Shown here piece by piece: positions 4,266 to 5,033 of a DNA stretch of 5,033 bases. The stretch covers positions 1-5,033 of the forward strand of contig CAMDSG010000135.1 in the NCBI GenBank assembly GCA_945907055.1, written 5' to 3'. Numbering within the stretch: position 1 is the stretch's first letter; each line of letters starts with the position of its first letter. Source of the stretch: Bifidobacterium breve (GTDB lineage: Bacteria; Actinomycetota; Acidimicrobiia; IMCC26256). The notes under the pieces are model-generated. The model was not told the DNA's origin and made no database searches. It saw only the letters and a program-made list of their open reading frames with translations. The translations under genes were made by a program, and so were the position numbers.

Positions 4266-5033
4266 ATGCGCGTGTTGCGGTACTTAACGGCCGGAGAGTC
4301 TCACGGGCCAGCGCTTGTCGTGGTTATCGAAGGGCTACCAGCCGGGCTTCCGGTGACTATTGAAGAAGTAAGCAACGAGCTTGGCCGACGACGACTGGGT
4401 TACGGGCGCGGACCTCGAATGCATTTCGAGCGTGATGAGGTTGAGTTTCTATCCGGCGTGCGTCACGGAGCAACCCTCGGCTCGCCTCTATCAATATTGA
4501 TTCGTAATACCGAGTGGCCTAAATGGGAAGAGGAGATGGGTTCGGCGCCAGGCGTAACTGCCAAGCCGCTAACCCAGCCACGCCCCGGGCATGCCGACCT
4601 AATCGGAATGCAGAAGTACGGATTCTCCGATGCACGAAATGTTCTGGAGCGCGCAAGCGCGCGCGAGACCGCTGCGCGCGTCGCTGCAGGTGCAATCGCT
4701 AAAGCATTGCTTCGTGAAATTGGTACGACAGTGATCAGCCATGTCGTTCGTATGGGGGAGGCCACCGTCAGCGACGGGGCTGCTACCCCTGGGCCAGAGG
4801 ATCTTGAGACCATCGACGCATCGCCGGTGCGCTGCTTCGATAAATCAAGCGAGGCAGCAATGATCGCAGCGGTCGAGGGAGCCTCTAAGGCCGGGGACTC
4901 CCTTGGGGGAATTGTCGAGATCCTCGGTTTCGGAGTAACTCCTGGTCTCGGATCCCACGTGCATTGGGATCGCAAGATCGACGGGCTCCTCGCTCAAGCA
5001 TTAACGAGTATTCAAGCTATGAAAGCCGTTGAG
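4266..5033 (+). CDS. aroC: Chorismate synthase AroC (3' end beyond the window)
   Basis: Chorismate synthase converts 5-enolpyruvylshikimate-3-phosphate to chorismate using reduced FMN, the last step of the shikimate pathway, in the cytoplasm. The 256 codons present run open to the window edge; actinobacterial AroC is usually near 390-400 residues, so about two thirds is here. Landmarks counted from the ATG at 4266: LTAGESHGPAL (7-17, catalytic-type His13), RRRLGYGRGPRM (41-52), SGVRHGATLGSP (63-74), NTEWPKW (81-87), RPGHADL (106-112, catalytic-type His109), ERASARETAARVAAG (128-142) and GDSLGG (210-215). No motif is broken. The ATG at 4266 is kept as the outer bound, but the GTG at 4272 is at least as likely the true start because of its better-spaced AAAGG. 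The gene lies 111 nt after the pilus genes; aroK and aroB often follow aroC in actinobacteria but lie outside this window. Confidence 0.97.
   Translation, partial: MRVLRYLTAGESHGPALVVVIEGLPAGLPVTIEEVSNELGRRRLGYGRGPRMHFERDEVEFLSGVRHGATLGSPLSILIRNTEWPKWEEEMGSAPGVTAKPLTQPRPGHADLIGMQKYGFSDARNVLERASARETAARVAAGAIAKALLREIGTTVISHVVRMGEATVSDGAATPGPEDLETIDASPVRCFDKSSEAAMIAAVEGASKAGDSLGGIVEILGFGVTPGLGSHVHWDRKIDGLLAQALTSIQAMKAVE

Noticed and set aside
4649..4662. GCGCGC-AA-GCGCGC inverted repeat as a regulatory hairpin
   Set aside because: It lies inside the conserved aroC signature ERASARE, where Arg and Ala codons naturally give GCGC runs.
4463..4975. 170-codon open frame on the minus strand opposite aroC
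   Set aside because: It is a shadow of the strongly conserved aroC frame; its translation is Ser/Arg/Pro-rich with no recognisable domain.
1..5033. CRISPR array, insertion sequence or toxin-antitoxin pair
   Set aside because: No regularly spaced direct repeats, terminal inverted repeats, transposase motifs or paired small genes were seen on either strand.

Overview
The window carries part of a type IV pilus (T4P) gene cluster followed by the start of a shikimate-pathway gene, all on the + strand. Gene starts include GTG, base composition is moderately G+C rich, and intergenic spaces are short. There is no secretin (PilQ) after the alignment-complex genes. The excisionase-type HTH protein and the chorismate synthase both resemble actinobacterial versions. 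Together this suggests a monoderm actinobacterium of moderate GC, perhaps Acidimicrobiia or Thermoleophilia. The lineage is inference and was not tested by any search.

Layout: (1) bases 1-49 hold the possible last codons of an unidentified upstream gene. (2) 50-820 is pilD, the prepilin peptidase. (3) 821-978 is a non-coding gap with a degenerate tRNA-like element and a weak promoter candidate. (4) 979-1197 is a small excisionase-family HTH DNA-binding protein, overlapping the next gene by 16 nt. (5) 1182-2921 is a PilM-PilN fusion. (6) 2918-3601 is pilO, starting at an ATGA overlap. (7) 3621-4154 is a PilP-like membrane-anchored protein with a DPF motif. (8) 4155-4265 is an intergenic gap with short hairpins and a -10-like box. 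(9) From 4266 to the window end is aroC, chorismate synthase, truncated by the window edge.

How the genes work together: PilD cleaves and usually N-methylates prepilins. PilM (cytoplasmic, actin-like), PilN and PilO (bitopic, coiled-coil plus ferredoxin-like folds) and PilP form the alignment complex that links the cytoplasmic motor to the envelope part of the machine. Here PilM and PilN are one polypeptide, PilP is anchored by a transmembrane helix instead of a lipid, and no PilQ follows. The outer-membrane link is therefore missing, as expected for a monoderm. PilN, PilO and PilP all carry the same Gly/Thr/Ser/Val-rich GVTGSTG-like linker in their extracytoplasmic parts. This is the most unusual feature of the region. 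The HTH gene heads the pilMN-O-P unit and is a plausible local regulator. aroC after the cluster recalls the pilMNOPQ-aroK-aroB linkage of gammaproteobacteria.
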